Source of the DNA: Pseudomonadota bacterium
GTDB taxonomy: Bacteria > Pseudomonadota > Alphaproteobacteria > Micropepsales > Micropepsaceae
Direction: 5' to 3'
Assembly: GCA_029778105.1 (NCBI GenBank)
Contig: JAKOQZ010000132.1
Coordinates: forward strand, 1-33,654
Length of the DNA stretch: 33,654 nucleotides
Shown here: in pieces, positions 23,418 through 32,199 of the stretch
Position numbering within the stretch: position 1 is the stretch's first letter
How the letters are laid out: every line of letters begins with the position of its first letter
The notes under the pieces: model-generated
Databases searched by the model: none
The model's input: the letters and a program-made list of their open reading frames with translations, nothing else
Told to the model about the DNA's origin: nothing
Made by a program: the position numbers and the translations under genes

Positions 23418-24511
23418 TGGGCCCGGTGCCTCAGCGCATGGTCGGCCAGCACCAGCGCCATCATCGCCTCGCCCACCGGGGCGGCGCGGATGCCGACGCA
23501 GGGGTCGTGGCGTCCCTTGGTGACGATATCGGCGTCGTGCCCTTCGATCGTCACCGTCTGGCGCGGCGTCAGGATTGACGAGGTCGGCTTCACCGCGAAC
23601 CGCGCGACGATGCTTTGCCCGGTCGAAATGCCCCCCTGGATGCCGCCCGCGTGGTTCGACAGGAAAACCGGCTTGCCGTCCGGCCCCATCCGCATTTCGT
23701 CGGCGTTCTCCGCGCCGGTCAGCGCCGCCGTCGCGAAACCGTCGCCGATCTCGACCGCCTTCACCGCGTTGATGCTCATGAAGGCGCTCGCGAGATCCTG
23801 GTCCAGCTTGCCGTAGATCGGCGCGCCGAGGCCCGCCGGCACGCCCTCGGCCACCACCTCGATCACCGCGCCGACGCTCGAGCCCGCCTTGCGCACGGCG
23901 TCGAGATAGCTCTCCCAGCGCCGCGCCGCGGCCGCGTCGGGCGACCAGAAAGGATTCTTCTCGGTTTCGGCCCAGTCCCAGTCACGGCGTTCGATCCGGT
24001 CCGCGCCGATCTGCACCAGCGCCGCGCGGATCGTCACCTGCGGCCCCAGCACATGGGTCAGCACCTTGCGCGCCACCGCTCCGGCTGCGACGCGCGCCGC
24101 CGTTTCGCGCGCGCTCTGTCGCCCGCCGCCGCGATAATCGCGCACGCCGTACTTCGCCTGATACGAATAGTCGGCGTGACCGGGGCGGTAGAGGTCGCGG
24201 ATCTCGTTATAGTCCTTCGAGCGCTGGTCCTCGTTCTCGATCAGCAGGCTGATCGGCGTGCCCGTCGTCACCGGCCCGTCCATCCGTTCGTCGGCGAACG
24301 TGCCGGAGAGGATCTTCACCGTATCGCTCTCGCGCCGCTGGGTGACGAATTTCGACGTGCCGGGTTTGCGCTTGTCCATCCAGGGCTGGATGTCGGCCTC
24401 GGTGAGGGCGATTCCCGGCGGGCACCCGTCGACCACGCAGCCCAGCGCCGGCCCGTGGCTTTCGCCCCAGGTCGTCATCCGGAAAAGATGGCCGAACGTG
24501 TTATGCGACAA
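23399..24511 (-). CDS. aroC: Chorismate synthase
   Basis: 370 residues, standard length. It eliminates phosphate from EPSP to give chorismate with reduced FMN, the last shikimate step. Family motifs run throughout: [20 protein letters not shown] at the N-terminus (H19), RPGHADYSY (H112), [40 protein letters not shown] and [17 protein letters not shown]. The start is TTG (24511-24509): the conserved SHNTFGH segment begins immediately after it, and GGAGGG (24522-24527, minus strand) lies ten bases upstream, inside the last codons of fabI. Six bases separate it from the fabI stop. It supplies the substrate of the AroQ-type mutase at 1739. Confidence 0.97.
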   Translation of the reverse strand: MSHNTFGHLFRMTTWGESHGPALGCVVDGCPPGIALTEADIQPWMDKRKPGTSKFVTQRRESDTVKILSGTFADERMDGPVTTGTPISLLIENEDQRSKDYNEIRDLYRPGHADYSYQAKYGVRDYRGGGRQSARETAARVAAGAVARKVLTHVLGPQVTIRAALVQIGADRIERRDWDWAETEKNPFWSPDAAAARRWESYLDAVRKAGSSVGAVIEVVAEGVPAGLGAPIYGKLDQDLASAFMSINAVKAVEIGDGFATAALTGAENADEMRMGPDGKPVFLSNHAGGIQGGISTGQSIVARFAVKPTSSILTPRQTVTIEGHDADIVTKGRHDPCVGIRAAPVGEAMMALVLADHALRHRAQCGATG

Positions 24512-24517
24512 GGGGCG

Positions 24518-25351
24518 TCAGCCCTCCTTGTCCATCGTGGCCAGCAGCGCCGCGCTCTCCGCCGCGCTGTCGACGGCCAGCATCCCGATCGCGCTATAGC
24601 CCGCATCGACATAGTGGATCTGCCCGGTCACCGCCGCGCCCATGTCCGACAGCAGATAGAGCCCGGCATTGCCGACCTCGTCGATCGTCACGTTCCGGCG
24701 CAGCGGCGCGTTCAGCTCGTTCCACTTCAGGATGAAACGGAAATCGCCGATGCCGGCGGCGGCCAGCGTCTTGATCGGCCCGGCCGAGATCGCGTTCACG
24801 CGGATCGCCTTCTTGCCCAGATCTTCGGCGAGATAGCGCACGCTCGCTTCCAGCGCCGCCTTGGCGACGCCCATGATGTTGTAGTGAGGCATCACGCGCT
24901 CGGCGCCGTAATAGGTCAGCGTCAGCAGCGAGCCGCCGTCATTCATCATCTTCTCGGCGCGCTGAGCGACCGCGGTGAACGACCAGCATGAGACGTTCAT
25001 CGAAAGCTGGAAGTTCTCGTAGGTCGAATCGACATATCGCCCCTGCAGCTGGTTCTTGTCCGAGAACGCGATGGCGTGGACGACGAAATCGATCCCGCCC
25101 CACAGCTTCTGCAGGTGGTCGAAGCAGGCGTCGATGCTGGCCGGGTCGGTCACGTCGCAGGGCAGAACCGCCGGCGAGTTCACGCTGGCGGCCAGCGGAT
25201 CGACACGCTTTTTCAGGGCGTCGCCCTGATAGGTGAACGCGACTTCGGCGCCCGCGCCGTGCAGCGCCTTGGCGATGCCCCAGGCGATGGAGCGGTCATT
25301 CGCGACGCCCATGATCAGGCCGCGTTTTCCCGCCATGAGCTGGCTGGTCAT
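24518..25351 (-). CDS. fabI: NADH-dependent enoyl-[acyl-carrier-protein] reductase
   Basis: 277 residues, an SDR-fold enzyme that reduces trans-2-enoyl-ACP in the last step of each fatty-acid elongation cycle; it is the triclosan target. Cofactor segment GLIMGVANDRSIAWGIAK (11-28), the active-site pattern Y147...Y157-x6-K164 within YYGAERVMPHYNIMGVAKAAL-type sequence, and SAGPIKTLAAAGI match E. coli FabI closely. GAGGGA (about 25354-25359, minus strand) precedes the ATG. It begins the minus-strand series fabI-aroC-phosphatase-small membrane protein, behind a recognisable promoter. The tail of about 20 residues past the SDR core is slightly longer than in E. coli. Confidence 0.97.
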   Translation of the reverse strand: MTSQLMAGKRGLIMGVANDRSIAWGIAKALHGAGAEVAFTYQGDALKKRVDPLAASVNSPAVLPCDVTDPASIDACFDHLQKLWGGIDFVVHAIAFSDKNQLQGRYVDSTYENFQLSMNVSCWSFTAVAQRAEKMMNDGGSLLTLTYYGAERVMPHYNIMGVAKAALEASVRYLAEDLGKKAIRVNAISAGPIKTLAAAGIGDFRFILKWNELNAPLRRNVTIDEVGNAGLYLLSDMGAAVTGQIHYVDAGYSAIGMLAVDSAAESAALLATMDKEG

Positions 25352-25388
25352 AATCCCTCATGCGTCCCCGGAAAGGGGCTTTGCGAGG

Positions 25389-25417
25389 CTGCTAACACGC
25401 CCCTTGGAAGGGGTCAA
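25389..25417 (-). promoter_or_regulatory. Candidate fabI promoter
   Basis: On the minus strand TTGACC (25412-25417) and TAGCAG (25389-25394) are separated by exactly 17 bases, a good -35 and a modest -10. The element sits in the 74-base gap between dnaJ-like and fabI, about 40 bases ahead of the fabI ATG. A CCCC/GGGG short repeat lies within the spacer. Confidence 0.5.
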
Positions 25418-25425
25418 ACCGCGCC

Positions 25426-26355
25426 TCAGCCCCAACCCTTGCGGGGATCGTAGCCGGCTGCCGTTGCGGCCGTCTTCAGCGCCTCGGGAACCGTCTCGGG
25501 CAGCATCAGCCTGACCGTGACCAGCAGATCGCCGGCCGCGTGGCCTCCGGCCGCCGGCCAGCCCCGGCCCTTCAGGCGCAGCGTCTTGCCGCCGTTCGAC
25601 CCTGCCGGAATGGTCAGGGCGACAGCGCCTGTGGGCGTCGGCACGTTGATCTTCGCGCCCTCAATCGCCTCCTTCAGCGAGACCGGCAGGTCGACGCGGA
25701 TATTGCGCCCGTCGCGCTGGAAGATGCGGTGCGGCGCGATCGAGACGACCACGATCGCGTCGCCGCCATTCTGGCCCTGGCCGCGCAGCCGGATCTGCTG
25801 TCCGTCCTCCAGACCCACGGGGATTTTAACGTCCAGCGTCTTGCCGCTCGCCAGCGTCACGCGCTGGGTCGCGCCGGCCACGGCGTCCTCAAGGCTGACG
25901 GCGAGGTTATACTTGACGTCGGCGCCCTGCGGTTTCGCCTTGGCTCCGCCTTTGCCGCGCCCGAAGCCCGAAAAGAGCTCGGAGAAGATATCGTCGAACC
26001 CGCCGCCCGCCTGGCCCTGGCGAAAGCCGCCCTGCGGCCCGCCGCCGCCGAGCCCGTATTCGAAATGGCCGCCGTCGCCGAACGGATGTCCCTGGCCGCC
26101 GCCGAACGGGCCCTGCGGCCCGAACCCTCGGGGCTGGCCGTTGGCGTCGATCTCGCCCCGGTCGAAGGCGGCGCGCTTTTCCTTGTCGGACAGAAGTTCG
26201 TAGGCGCCGGACGCCTCCTTGAACTTCTTTTCGGCCGACGGGTCGTTCTTGTTGGTGTCGGGATGGTATTTTTTGGCGAGCGTGCGGAAGGCCTTCTTGA
26301 TCTCGGCCTCGGTGGCGGTCTTTTTTACGCCCAGCACGCTATAAGGGTCAGACAT
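25426..26355 (-). CDS. DnaJ-family co-chaperone, CbpA type (no zinc finger)
   Basis: 309 residues. The J domain (1-67) carries HPD in KKYHPDTNK and the QKRAAFD-type helix IV ([10 protein letters not shown]). A Gly/Phe-rich region (about 75-135) follows, then two C-terminal beta domains (about 145-295) with [23 protein letters not shown] and [14 protein letters not shown]. There is no CxxCxGxG zinc finger, so it is class II, like CbpA rather than DnaJ. It stimulates Hsp70 ATPase and delivers unfolded clients. The gene is divergent from pdxH and is separated from fabI by that gene's promoter. The YegD-like protein at the left edge is the only Hsp70 in view; no partnership is implied. Confidence 0.93.
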   Translation of the reverse strand: MSDPYSVLGVKKTATEAEIKKAFRTLAKKYHPDTNKNDPSAEKKFKEASGAYELLSDKEKRAAFDRGEIDANGQPRGFGPQGPFGGGQGHPFGDGGHFEYGLGGGGPQGGFRQGQAGGGFDDIFSELFSGFGRGKGGAKAKPQGADVKYNLAVSLEDAVAGATQRVTLASGKTLDVKIPVGLEDGQQIRLRGQGQNGGDAIVVVSIAPHRIFQRDGRNIRVDLPVSLKEAIEGAKINVPTPTGAVALTIPAGSNGGKTLRLKGRGWPAAGGHAAGDLLVTVRLMLPETVPEALKTAATAAGYDPRKGWG

Positions 26356-26435
26356 GCGATTTCCGTGTGCGGGGGGGAATTCAGCCCGCTTCGGACCCTA
26401 TTTAGGGCGGACTTCCCGCCTGTTAAAGGAATGAG

Positions 26436-27056
26436 ATGAGCGCCCCCCGACCTGAAACGCCCGAAATGGTGGCCGAAGGCGATCCGATGGCTCGTTTCGC
26501 CGCCTGGTTGGCCGAGGCCGAGCGTTCCGAGCCCAACGATCCCAATGCGATGGCGCTGGCGACGGTCGATGCCGACGGTATGCCTGATCTCCGCATGGTG
26601 CTGCTCAAGGACCACGGCCCGGACGGCTTCGTCTTCTTCACCAACTTCGAGAGCGCCAAGGGCGTCGAGCTTCTGGGCCAGCCCAGGGCGGCGCTGCTCT
26701 TCCACTGGAAATCCCTGCGCCGTCAGGTTCGTGTCCGCGGCCCCGTCAGCGTGGTTAGCGAGGCCGAAGCCGACGCGTACTTCGCCAGCCGTCCGCGCGA
26801 TTCGCGCGTCGGTGCCTGGGCCTCGCGCCAGTCCCGCCCGCTCAAAGGCCGGGCCGAGCTTGTGAAAGAGGTCGGCAGATACGCCCTCAAATATCCGATC
26901 GGCGAGGTGCCGCGTCCGCCCTACTGGTCGGGGTTCCGCATCACGCCGGTGCAGATCGAGTTCTGGCGCGACGGCGCATTCCGCCTGCATGACCGTCTGG
27001 TCTATCGCCGCGCCGCCGCGGGCGAGGCGTGGACGTCGGGCAAGCTGTTTCCCTGA
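26436..27056 (+). CDS. pdxH: Pyridoxamine/pyridoxine 5'-phosphate oxidase
   Basis: 206 residues, the usual size. It makes pyridoxal 5'-phosphate from PNP or PMP with FMN and oxygen, in the cytosol. Signature segments are [21 protein letters not shown] (FMN and substrate binding), [34 protein letters not shown] and the C-terminal [19 protein letters not shown], which holds the family signature E-x-W-x4-R-x-H-x-R. The start ATG 26436 has AAAGGA (26425-26430); an overlapping ATG at 26431 stops at once. It is divergent from the dnaJ-like gene over an 80-base spacer. Confidence 0.96.
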   Translation: MSAPRPETPEMVAEGDPMARFAAWLAEAERSEPNDPNAMALATVDADGMPDLRMVLLKDHGPDGFVFFTNFESAKGVELLGQPRAALLFHWKSLRRQVRVRGPVSVVSEAEADAYFASRPRDSRVGAWASRQSRPLKGRAELVKEVGRYALKYPIGEVPRPPYWSGFRITPVQIEFWRDGAFRLHDRLVYRRAAAGEAWTSGKLFP

Positions 27057-27060
27057 ACGA

Positions 27061-27078
27061 CCGCAGCTCTGCCTGCGG
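27061..27078 (+). terminator. Hairpin after pdxH
   Basis: CCGCAG (27061-27066) and CTGCGG (27073-27078) pair around CTCTGC, starting four bases after the pdxH stop, followed by ATGAAATTTCTT. The T-run is weak, so this is a possible inefficient terminator. Confidence 0.35.
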
Positions 27079-27156
27079 ATGAAATTTCTTCGCACACGCG
27101 TTTCGCTCGCAGAGAAACCTGCGGAACCGCGCCGTGCGACGCGCTAGTTTTACCGC

Positions 27157-28077
27157 ATGTCAGAAACTCCTGCCGTGTCCGCCGCCACGTTGATGCAACG
27201 CGCCGCTTTGGCCGCGATCGTCACGGCCGTGTCGCTGGCCGGGATCAAGCTTGTCGCCTGGTGGTGGACCGGGTCCGTGGCGATGCTGGCCTCATTCGCC
27301 GATTCCGCGCTCGATCTTGGCGCGTCGGGACTCAACGCGCTCGCGATCCGCGCCGCGCTGGCGCCCGCGGACTGGGAGCACCGCTTCGGCCACGGAAAAA
27401 CGGAAGCCGTCGCCGGTCTTGCGCAGGCGGCGCTGATGACCGGGTCTGCCGCGTTCCTGATCTGGGAGTCGATCGGCCGCCTCCTTGCGCCAGAGCCGAT
27501 AAGCAACGGCGCGCTGGGCGTCGGCATCGCTGTCGTCTCGATCGCCGCCACGCTGGCCCTCACGCTCTATCAGCGCCACGTCATCCGGGCGACCGGGTCT
27601 CTGGCGGTCTCGGCCGACCATCTGCACTACGTCACCGATCTGGCGTCGAACGCGGCTGTGGTCGTGGCGCTGGGACTGGCGGTTTGGCTGGGGCTCGCCT
27701 GGGCTGACGGCGCATTCGGCATTCTGATCGCCGTGGTCATCGGGTGGAGCGCGTTCAGCATCGCCCGCCAGTCTCTCGATCAGATCCTCGACAGGGAGCT
27801 TCCTGAAGAAGACCGCGCGCGCATCAAGGCGGCGGCCGCCGCCGTGCCGGGCGTTCTCGATGTCCACGATCTGCGCACCCGCCAGTCCGGCACGCAGGTC
27901 TTCATTCAGCTTCACGCCGTCTTCGACGGCGCCATGTCGCTGGAAGATGCGCATGCGCTGTCAGACCGGGTGGAGGACGCGGTCTCTCTGGCGTTTCCCA
28001 ACGCCGAAGTTCTGGTCCACTCCGACCCCAGCACGGTTCTGGAGGCGCGACGGCCGCTCGCTTTCGTCTCGACCTGA
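27157..28077 (+). CDS. Cation diffusion facilitator metal exporter (FieF/YiiP-like)
   Basis: 306 residues with six membrane helices in about 15-205, then a cytosolic CDF domain (about 210-290). The transport site D49-x3-D53 (SFADSALDLG) and H157-x3-D161 (DHLHYVTDLASN) has the DD-HD set of E. coli YiiP, which exchanges Zn(II) or Fe(II) for protons. The HRFGHGKTEAVAGL loop after helix II is the family signature. The C-terminal HAVFDGAMSLEDAHALSDRVE segment matches YiiP metal-binding residues. The exported metal (Zn, Fe, Mn or Cd) cannot be assigned firmly, but zinc is most likely. A 100-base spacer follows pdxH, so it may have its own promoter. Confidence 0.92.
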   Translation: MSETPAVSAATLMQRAALAAIVTAVSLAGIKLVAWWWTGSVAMLASFADSALDLGASGLNALAIRAALAPADWEHRFGHGKTEAVAGLAQAALMTGSAAFLIWESIGRLLAPEPISNGALGVGIAVVSIAATLALTLYQRHVIRATGSLAVSADHLHYVTDLASNAAVVVALGLAVWLGLAWADGAFGILIAVVIGWSAFSIARQSLDQILDRELPEEDRARIKAAAAAVPGVLDVHDLRTRQSGTQVFIQLHAVFDGAMSLEDAHALSDRVEDAVSLAFPNAEVLVHSDPSTVLEARRPLAFVST

Positions 28078-28095
28078 GCTCATGCCCGCTCGCGC

Positions 28096-28100
28096 GGAGG
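28096..28100 (+). promoter_or_regulatory. Shine-Dalgarno fixing a TTG start
   Basis: GGAGG stands nine bases before TTG 28110-28112. No ATG or GTG lies near enough to use this site, so it supports the TTG as initiator of the next gene. Confidence 0.6.
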
Positions 28101-28109
28101 TAAACGATC

Positions 28110-28712
28110 TTGGGGCCTCTGCTTGATTTCGATACGCCGGATTTCGTTCTGCGGTCGCTGGTCAGGGGCGATGAATCCGAGTCGTGGGGCGCGTGGCTCG
28201 CGAACCCTGCGGCGGCTGCCATGGTCAATGCGGTCCCGCGCACCCGCACGCTGGCCGAGCTTCGCACCTATATCGATGCGTTCGACCGCATCAACCGTCA
28301 CCTGTTCGGCATATTCGACAAGACGACCGGCCGCCTGATCGGCATCCGCACGGTCGAAATCGACCGCAGCCGCCGGGCTTTCGCCGTTCATATGATGGTC
28401 GGTGCCCGCACCGATTGGGGCAGGGGGTCCATGAATCAGACCACGCAGGTCCTCAATGACTGGGCCTATGAAACCTGCGACCTGCTGTGGTCCGAAGCGT
28501 CGTTGCTCGCCATCAACAGAAAGATGGTCCGCTACCTTTGCAGCAGCGGGTGGTCGTTCGTCCGTAAGGACTTGGCGCGCGGGGCCATGGACGGCAGGTT
28601 GATCGAATTGGTGGCCCTGCACCGACACCGCGACGTCTGGCGCCTGGACCCGCGCTCCTGCGCCATGAGCGGACAGCCCGCCCCGACCGGGCTCAAGCGC
28701 GGGTCCGCCTGA
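28110..28712 (+). CDS. GNAT-family acetyltransferase (RimJ/RimL-like), TTG start
   Basis: 200 residues. It resembles GNAT proteins that act on protein N-termini or small amines: TPDFVLRSLVRGDESESWGAWLANP is the opening strand and helix, HLFGIFDKTTGRLIGIRTVEID the central sheet, then GRGSMNQTTQVLNDWAYE, which stands in place of the acetyl-CoA loop and lacks the full Q/R-x-x-G-x-G/A pattern. NRKMVRYLCSSGWSFV is the typical NxxS-type region before the last strand. Cofactor binding may therefore be weak or altered. The start is TTG with a strong Shine-Dalgarno. It follows the exporter by 32 bases on the same strand; no functional link is evident. Confidence 0.72.
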   Translation: MGPLLDFDTPDFVLRSLVRGDESESWGAWLANPAAAAMVNAVPRTRTLAELRTYIDAFDRINRHLFGIFDKTTGRLIGIRTVEIDRSRRAFAVHMMVGARTDWGRGSMNQTTQVLNDWAYETCDLLWSEASLLAINRKMVRYLCSSGWSFVRKDLARGAMDGRLIELVALHRHRDVWRLDPRSCAMSGQPAPTGLKRGSA

Positions 28713-28734
28713 GGCTGCAAAATCTGGACGTGCG

Positions 28735-28786
28735 CCGTTCCGGCCCCTAAAACTTGCCGTTCGATGACAAAACGGTTGGGGAACGG
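28735..28786 (+). promoter_or_regulatory. Repeated CCGTTC arms facing the acyl-CoA ligase ribosome-binding site
   Basis: CCGTTCC (28735-28741) and CCGTTC (28757-28762) are both complementary to GGAACGG (28780-28786), which overlaps the ribosome-binding region two bases before the ATG at 28789. The two upstream arms would compete for the same partner. It may be an mRNA structure or a protein-binding inverted repeat, or chance. Confidence 0.3.
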
Positions 28787-28788
28787 AA

Positions 28789-30429
28789 ATGCTTGGTTTG
28801 ATGCAGGACTGGCCGCTTCTGGTGCACCGCGTGCTGGATCACGCGGCGACCTATGCGGGCGACAAGGAGATTGTCACGCGCAGCATCGAGGGTCCGGTCC
28901 GGCGCACCACCTGGGGCGGCATCCATAACCGCTCGCTGCGGCTCGCCAAGGCGCTTACGAAGCGCGGCGTGAAGCCCGGCGACCGGCTGGCGACACTGGC
29001 CTGGAATACCGAGCGCCACCTTGAGGCCTGGTACGGCATCACGGGGGCCGGCGGCGTCTATCACACGCTCAATCCGCGTCTTTTCCCCGAACAGCTCGTC
29101 TATATCGCCAACCACGCCGAAGACCGGATGATCTTCGTCGATCTCACCTTCGTGCCGATCCTTGAGAAGCTTCAGGATCAGCTCAAGACGGTCGAGACCT
29201 ACGTCATTCTCACCGACGCCGCCCATATGCCGCAGACCGGCCTCAGGAACGCGGTCGCTTACGAGGATCTCCTCACCGAGGCCGACGACGATTTCGACTG
29301 GCTGACGCTCGACGAGAACGCCGCCTGCGGCCTCTGCTACACCTCCGGCACCACCGGCAATCCCAAGGGCGTGCTCTACTCGCACCGCTCGAACGTGCTG
29401 CACGCGATGGCGGCGCTGCAGGCCGATGTGCTCGCGCTCTCCAACGCCGACACCGTGCTGCCCATCGTGCCGATGTTTCACGCCAATGCCTGGTCGCTCG
29501 CCTTCAGCGTGCCCATGACGGGCGCCAAGATGGTGATGCCGGGGCAAAAGCTCGACGGCGAGTCCGTCTACAATCTGCTGGAAGGCGAACAGATCACCAT
29601 GTCGGCCGCCGTGCCGACCGTCTGGCTGATGCTGCTGCAGCATATGGAGGCCAACAACCTCAAGCTCTCCACGCTCAAGCGCGTCGCCATCGGCGGGTCG
29701 GCCTGCCCGCCGGTGATGATCCAGAAATTCGAACAGGTCTACGGCGTGGAAGTGATGCACGCCTGGGGCATGACCGAGCTGTCGCCGATCGGCACGATCG
29801 GTTCGCTGCTGGCCCGCGATCGCAAGAAGCCTTTCGACGAACAGCTCAAGATCAAGTCCAAGCAGGGGCGTCCGCTGTTCACCGTCGAAATGAAAATTCT
29901 CGACGATGACGGCAAGGAGCTGCCGCGCGACGGAAAGACGTTCGGCCACCTGGTGGTGCGCGGCCCCGCCATCGCCAAGGGCTATTTCAAAGGCGAGGGC
30001 GGCCAGATTCTCGACGAGGACGGCTTCTTCGACACCGGCGACGTCGCCACGCTCGACCCCGACGGCTATATGCAGATCACCGACCGCGCAAAGGACGTGA
30101 TCAAGTCCGGCGGCGAGTGGATCTCGTCCATCGACATCGAGAACATCGCCGTCGGCCATCCCGCCGTCGCCGTCGCTGCGGTGATCGGCGTCGCTCATCC
30201 CAAGTGGGACGAACGCCCGCTGCTCGTCGTCCAGCTCAAGCCTGGCGCGTCCGCGACGAAGGAAGACCTGCTCGCATATCTCGATGGCAAGATCGCCAAA
30301 TGGTGGATGCCCGATGATGTGGCCTTCGTCGAAGCGGTCCCGATCAACGCGACCGGCAAAATCCAGAAGCTCTCCTTGCGCGAGACCTTCAAGAACCACG
30401 TGCTGCCGACTGCCGGCCGGGCTGCATGA
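28789..30429 (+). CDS. AMP-forming acyl-CoA ligase, DmdB-like medium/long-chain group
   Basis: 546 residues, cytosolic. ATP-binding loop [11 protein letters not shown] (184-194), the motif HAWGMTE (324-330), [12 protein letters not shown] (416-427), hinge region [15 protein letters not shown] (432-446) and catalytic lysine K524 in NATGKIQKL are all present. It activates a carboxylic acid through an acyl-adenylate to its CoA thioester. The N-terminus [20 protein letters not shown] and overall pattern are those of the DmdB/FadD-like group, in which DmdB ligates 3-methylmercaptopropionate but many members act on fatty acids. Substrate is therefore open. It ends in ATGA overlap with the DUF1499 gene. 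Confidence 0.93.
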   Translation: MLGLMQDWPLLVHRVLDHAATYAGDKEIVTRSIEGPVRRTTWGGIHNRSLRLAKALTKRGVKPGDRLATLAWNTERHLEAWYGITGAGGVYHTLNPRLFPEQLVYIANHAEDRMIFVDLTFVPILEKLQDQLKTVETYVILTDAAHMPQTGLRNAVAYEDLLTEADDDFDWLTLDENAACGLCYTSGTTGNPKGVLYSHRSNVLHAMAALQADVLALSNADTVLPIVPMFHANAWSLAFSVPMTGAKMVMPGQKLDGESVYNLLEGEQITMSAAVPTVWLMLLQHMEANNLKLSTLKRVAIGGSACPPVMIQKFEQVYGVEVMHAWGMTELSPIGTIGSLLARDRKKPFDEQLKIKSKQGRPLFTVEMKILDDDGKELPRDGKTFGHLVVRGPAIAKGYFKGEGGQILDEDGFFDTGDVATLDPDGYMQITDRAKDVIKSGGEWISSIDIENIAVGHPAVAVAAVIGVAHPKWDERPLLVVQLKPGASATKEDLLAYLDGKIAKWWMPDDVAFVEAVPINATGKIQKLSLRETFKNHVLPTAGRAA

Positions 30430-31157
30430 CGGGCCTCCAAAAGGCGCTGGCGGCGCTGGCGCTGCTGGTCGGTCTCGTCGCCGGCGGCGTCATCGGTGTC
30501 GCCGGCATCGGCCATAAATACGGCGCGTGGGATCTGGCCTTCGCCGAGAACACGCTCCTTCACTACGGTTTTCTCGCCGCAGTCGGGGCGGGCGGGGCGG
30601 CGATCGTCACGCTGCTGCTGGGCGGCATCCGGGGCAAGCTGGGCGGGGCCTTCACCGCGCTGCTGGCGCTTGCTGTGGCCGGAGGCGTCGCCTGGGTGCC
30701 CTGGCAGATGAAGCAGCAGGAAGAAGCATCTCCCGCGCTGCATGACATCTCCACCGACACGGTGAACCCGCCGGCCTTCGTCACGCTGGCCGAAGTGCGG
30801 CGCGTCGCGCCGAACGGCGCCGACTATGACGCGGCCGGCGCGGCGCTTCAGAAAAAGGCCTATCCCGAGATCGTCACCTATCGCAGCCGCGTCAGCGCGG
30901 CGGCCCTGCACGGCAAGGCCGCGCAGGTGGTCAAGGACATGGGCTGGCAGGTCGCCGCGAACCTGTCCGATGAGGGCCGTATCGAGGCGACCTCGGTCTC
31001 CGAATGGTTCGGCTTGAAGGACGACATCGTCATTCGCATCGCCGCCACCGAAGACGGCGGCGCGGTGCTCGACATCCGCGCGGCGGCGCGCGAAGGCGAC
31101 AACGACCGGGGCGCCAATGCCGCACGCGTCCGCGCCTTTATCGCTGCGCTCAGATAA
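30426..31157 (+). CDS. DUF1499-family membrane protein
   Basis: 243 residues. Three hydrophobic segments (about 5-28, 45-66 and 72-92) precede a soluble DUF1499 domain (about 103-243), which starts with the family-typical LHDISTDTVNPPAFV and contains VAANLSDEGRIEATSVSEWFGLKDDIVIRI. The function is unknown; the domain probably lies in the periplasm or on the membrane face. The ATG overlaps the ligase stop in ATGA, so the two are coupled. It is followed by a GDPD gene after 15 bases, and the three could form a lipid-related operon. Confidence 0.85.
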   Translation: MTGLQKALAALALLVGLVAGGVIGVAGIGHKYGAWDLAFAENTLLHYGFLAAVGAGGAAIVTLLLGGIRGKLGGAFTALLALAVAGGVAWVPWQMKQQEEASPALHDISTDTVNPPAFVTLAEVRRVAPNGADYDAAGAALQKKAYPEIVTYRSRVSAAALHGKAAQVVKDMGWQVAANLSDEGRIEATSVSEWFGLKDDIVIRIAATEDGGAVLDIRAAAREGDNDRGANAARVRAFIAALR

Positions 31158-31172
31158 GCGGGTCGTTTCCCC

Positions 31173-32087
31173 ATGACGCTCAATATCGCTCATCGCGGCG
31201 GCGCCGATCTGTGGCCCGAGAATACGCTGCCGGCTTTCGAAGGCGCGATCGCCTGCGGGGCCGATGGCGCCGAACTCGATGTGCATCTGTCGGCGGACGG
31301 CGAACTCGTCGTTTTTCACGACGAAACGCTCAAGCCTGAAATCGTCCGCAGGAACGGGGCGTGGATCACGGCGCGTACGCCGCTCAAATCGCTGACCTAT
31401 GCCGAATTGTCGGCCTACGATGCCGGCGCGCTGCAGCCCGGCACCGGCTATGCCCGCCGCCATCCCCGTCAGGCTCGTCTTGACGGCGTCCGCATTCCCC
31501 GCCTTTCCGAGGTGATCGAGCTCGCCAAAAGCCGCAGCGACAGCTTCCAGCTCTGGATCGAGCTCAAGACCGATCTTCTCCATCTCGAAAACGGCGCCGA
31601 TCCCGAGCGGCTGGCCGAGGCCGCCGTCACGCTTGTCGAACGTCTCGATTTCGTCGCCCGCACGGTTTTCGTGTCGTTCGACTGGCGGGCGCTGTCGCGC
31701 GCCCGCACCCTCAATCCCGGGATTCCGTTCTACGCTACAACACTGCCCCAGACTTGGTTTGGCGATTCGTCACCGCCGCCCGAGCACGGTCCGCCCCCCG
31801 ACCTTGCCGCATGGCGCGCCGCCCATGCCGCAGGCGCACCGTGGGAGGCAGGCTTTTACGCCCGCGACCATGGCTCTCTGCAAGGGGCGATCAAGGCGCT
31901 CGGCGCTGCCGGATGGTTTCCTTTCTGGCCCGACATCACTGCCGAAACCGCGGCCGAAACGCACGCGCGCGGGTTGAAGCTTGCGGCATGGACACCGCCC
32001 GTTGAGGTTGCGCAGGCTCTGGTGCGCCGCGGTTGCAATGCGCTGTGCAGCGACGATCCCGTCGCGTTGCGAAATATAATATCTTGA
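31173..32087 (+). CDS. Glycerophosphodiester phosphodiesterase
   Basis: 304 residues, a GDPD TIM barrel. NIAHRGGADLWPENTLPAF (4-22) gives H7, R8 and E16; ELDVHLSADGELVVFHDETL gives E34, D36 and H49, so the metal and catalytic residues are complete. WIELKTDL and AAWTPPVEVAQALVRRGCNALCSDDP complete the barrel. It hydrolyses deacylated phospholipids to glycerol 3-phosphate and an alcohol. No signal peptide is visible, so it is probably cytosolic, unlike E. coli GlpQ. An insert with a proline-rich loop (about 198-215) lies in the barrel. It is the last gene of the run that begins with the acyl-CoA ligase. Confidence 0.93.
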   Translation: MTLNIAHRGGADLWPENTLPAFEGAIACGADGAELDVHLSADGELVVFHDETLKPEIVRRNGAWITARTPLKSLTYAELSAYDAGALQPGTGYARRHPRQARLDGVRIPRLSEVIELAKSRSDSFQLWIELKTDLLHLENGADPERLAEAAVTLVERLDFVARTVFVSFDWRALSRARTLNPGIPFYATTLPQTWFGDSSPPPEHGPPPDLAAWRAAHAAGAPWEAGFYARDHGSLQGAIKALGAAGWFPFWPDITAETAAETHARGLKLAAWTPPVEVAQALVRRGCNALCSDDPVALRNIIS

Positions 32088-32102
32088 ACTGAGTCCAAAA
32101 GT

Positions 32103-32135
32103 AACTTTCGAAGTTGACCTAAGGTAAAATTGGTC
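32103..32135. promoter_or_regulatory. Inverted repeats upstream of the TonB receptor gene
   Basis: In the relatively AT-rich 112-base spacer before the receptor gene, AACTT-TCG-AAGTT (32103-32115) is followed by GACC (32116-32119) and GGTC (32132-32135), flanking TAAGGTAAAATT. A TAAAAT (32125-32130) could serve as a -10 box but no matching -35 is clear. It is a candidate promoter and operator region. Confidence 0.35.
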
Positions 32136-32199
32136 TTCCACTGACGTTACGGCATCCACGGCGCTCATAAGCCGGGAGCCAAACAGGGGGAAATGACCG

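Noticed and set aside
23615-24991. A 458-codon plus-strand frame antisense to aroC and fabI
   Set aside because: It is a shadow of two confidently identified essential genes.
28747-30399. A 550-codon open frame antisense to the acyl-CoA ligase
   Set aside because: It is low-complexity in Arg, Gly, His and Asp with no family features, while the opposite strand has an intact ligase.
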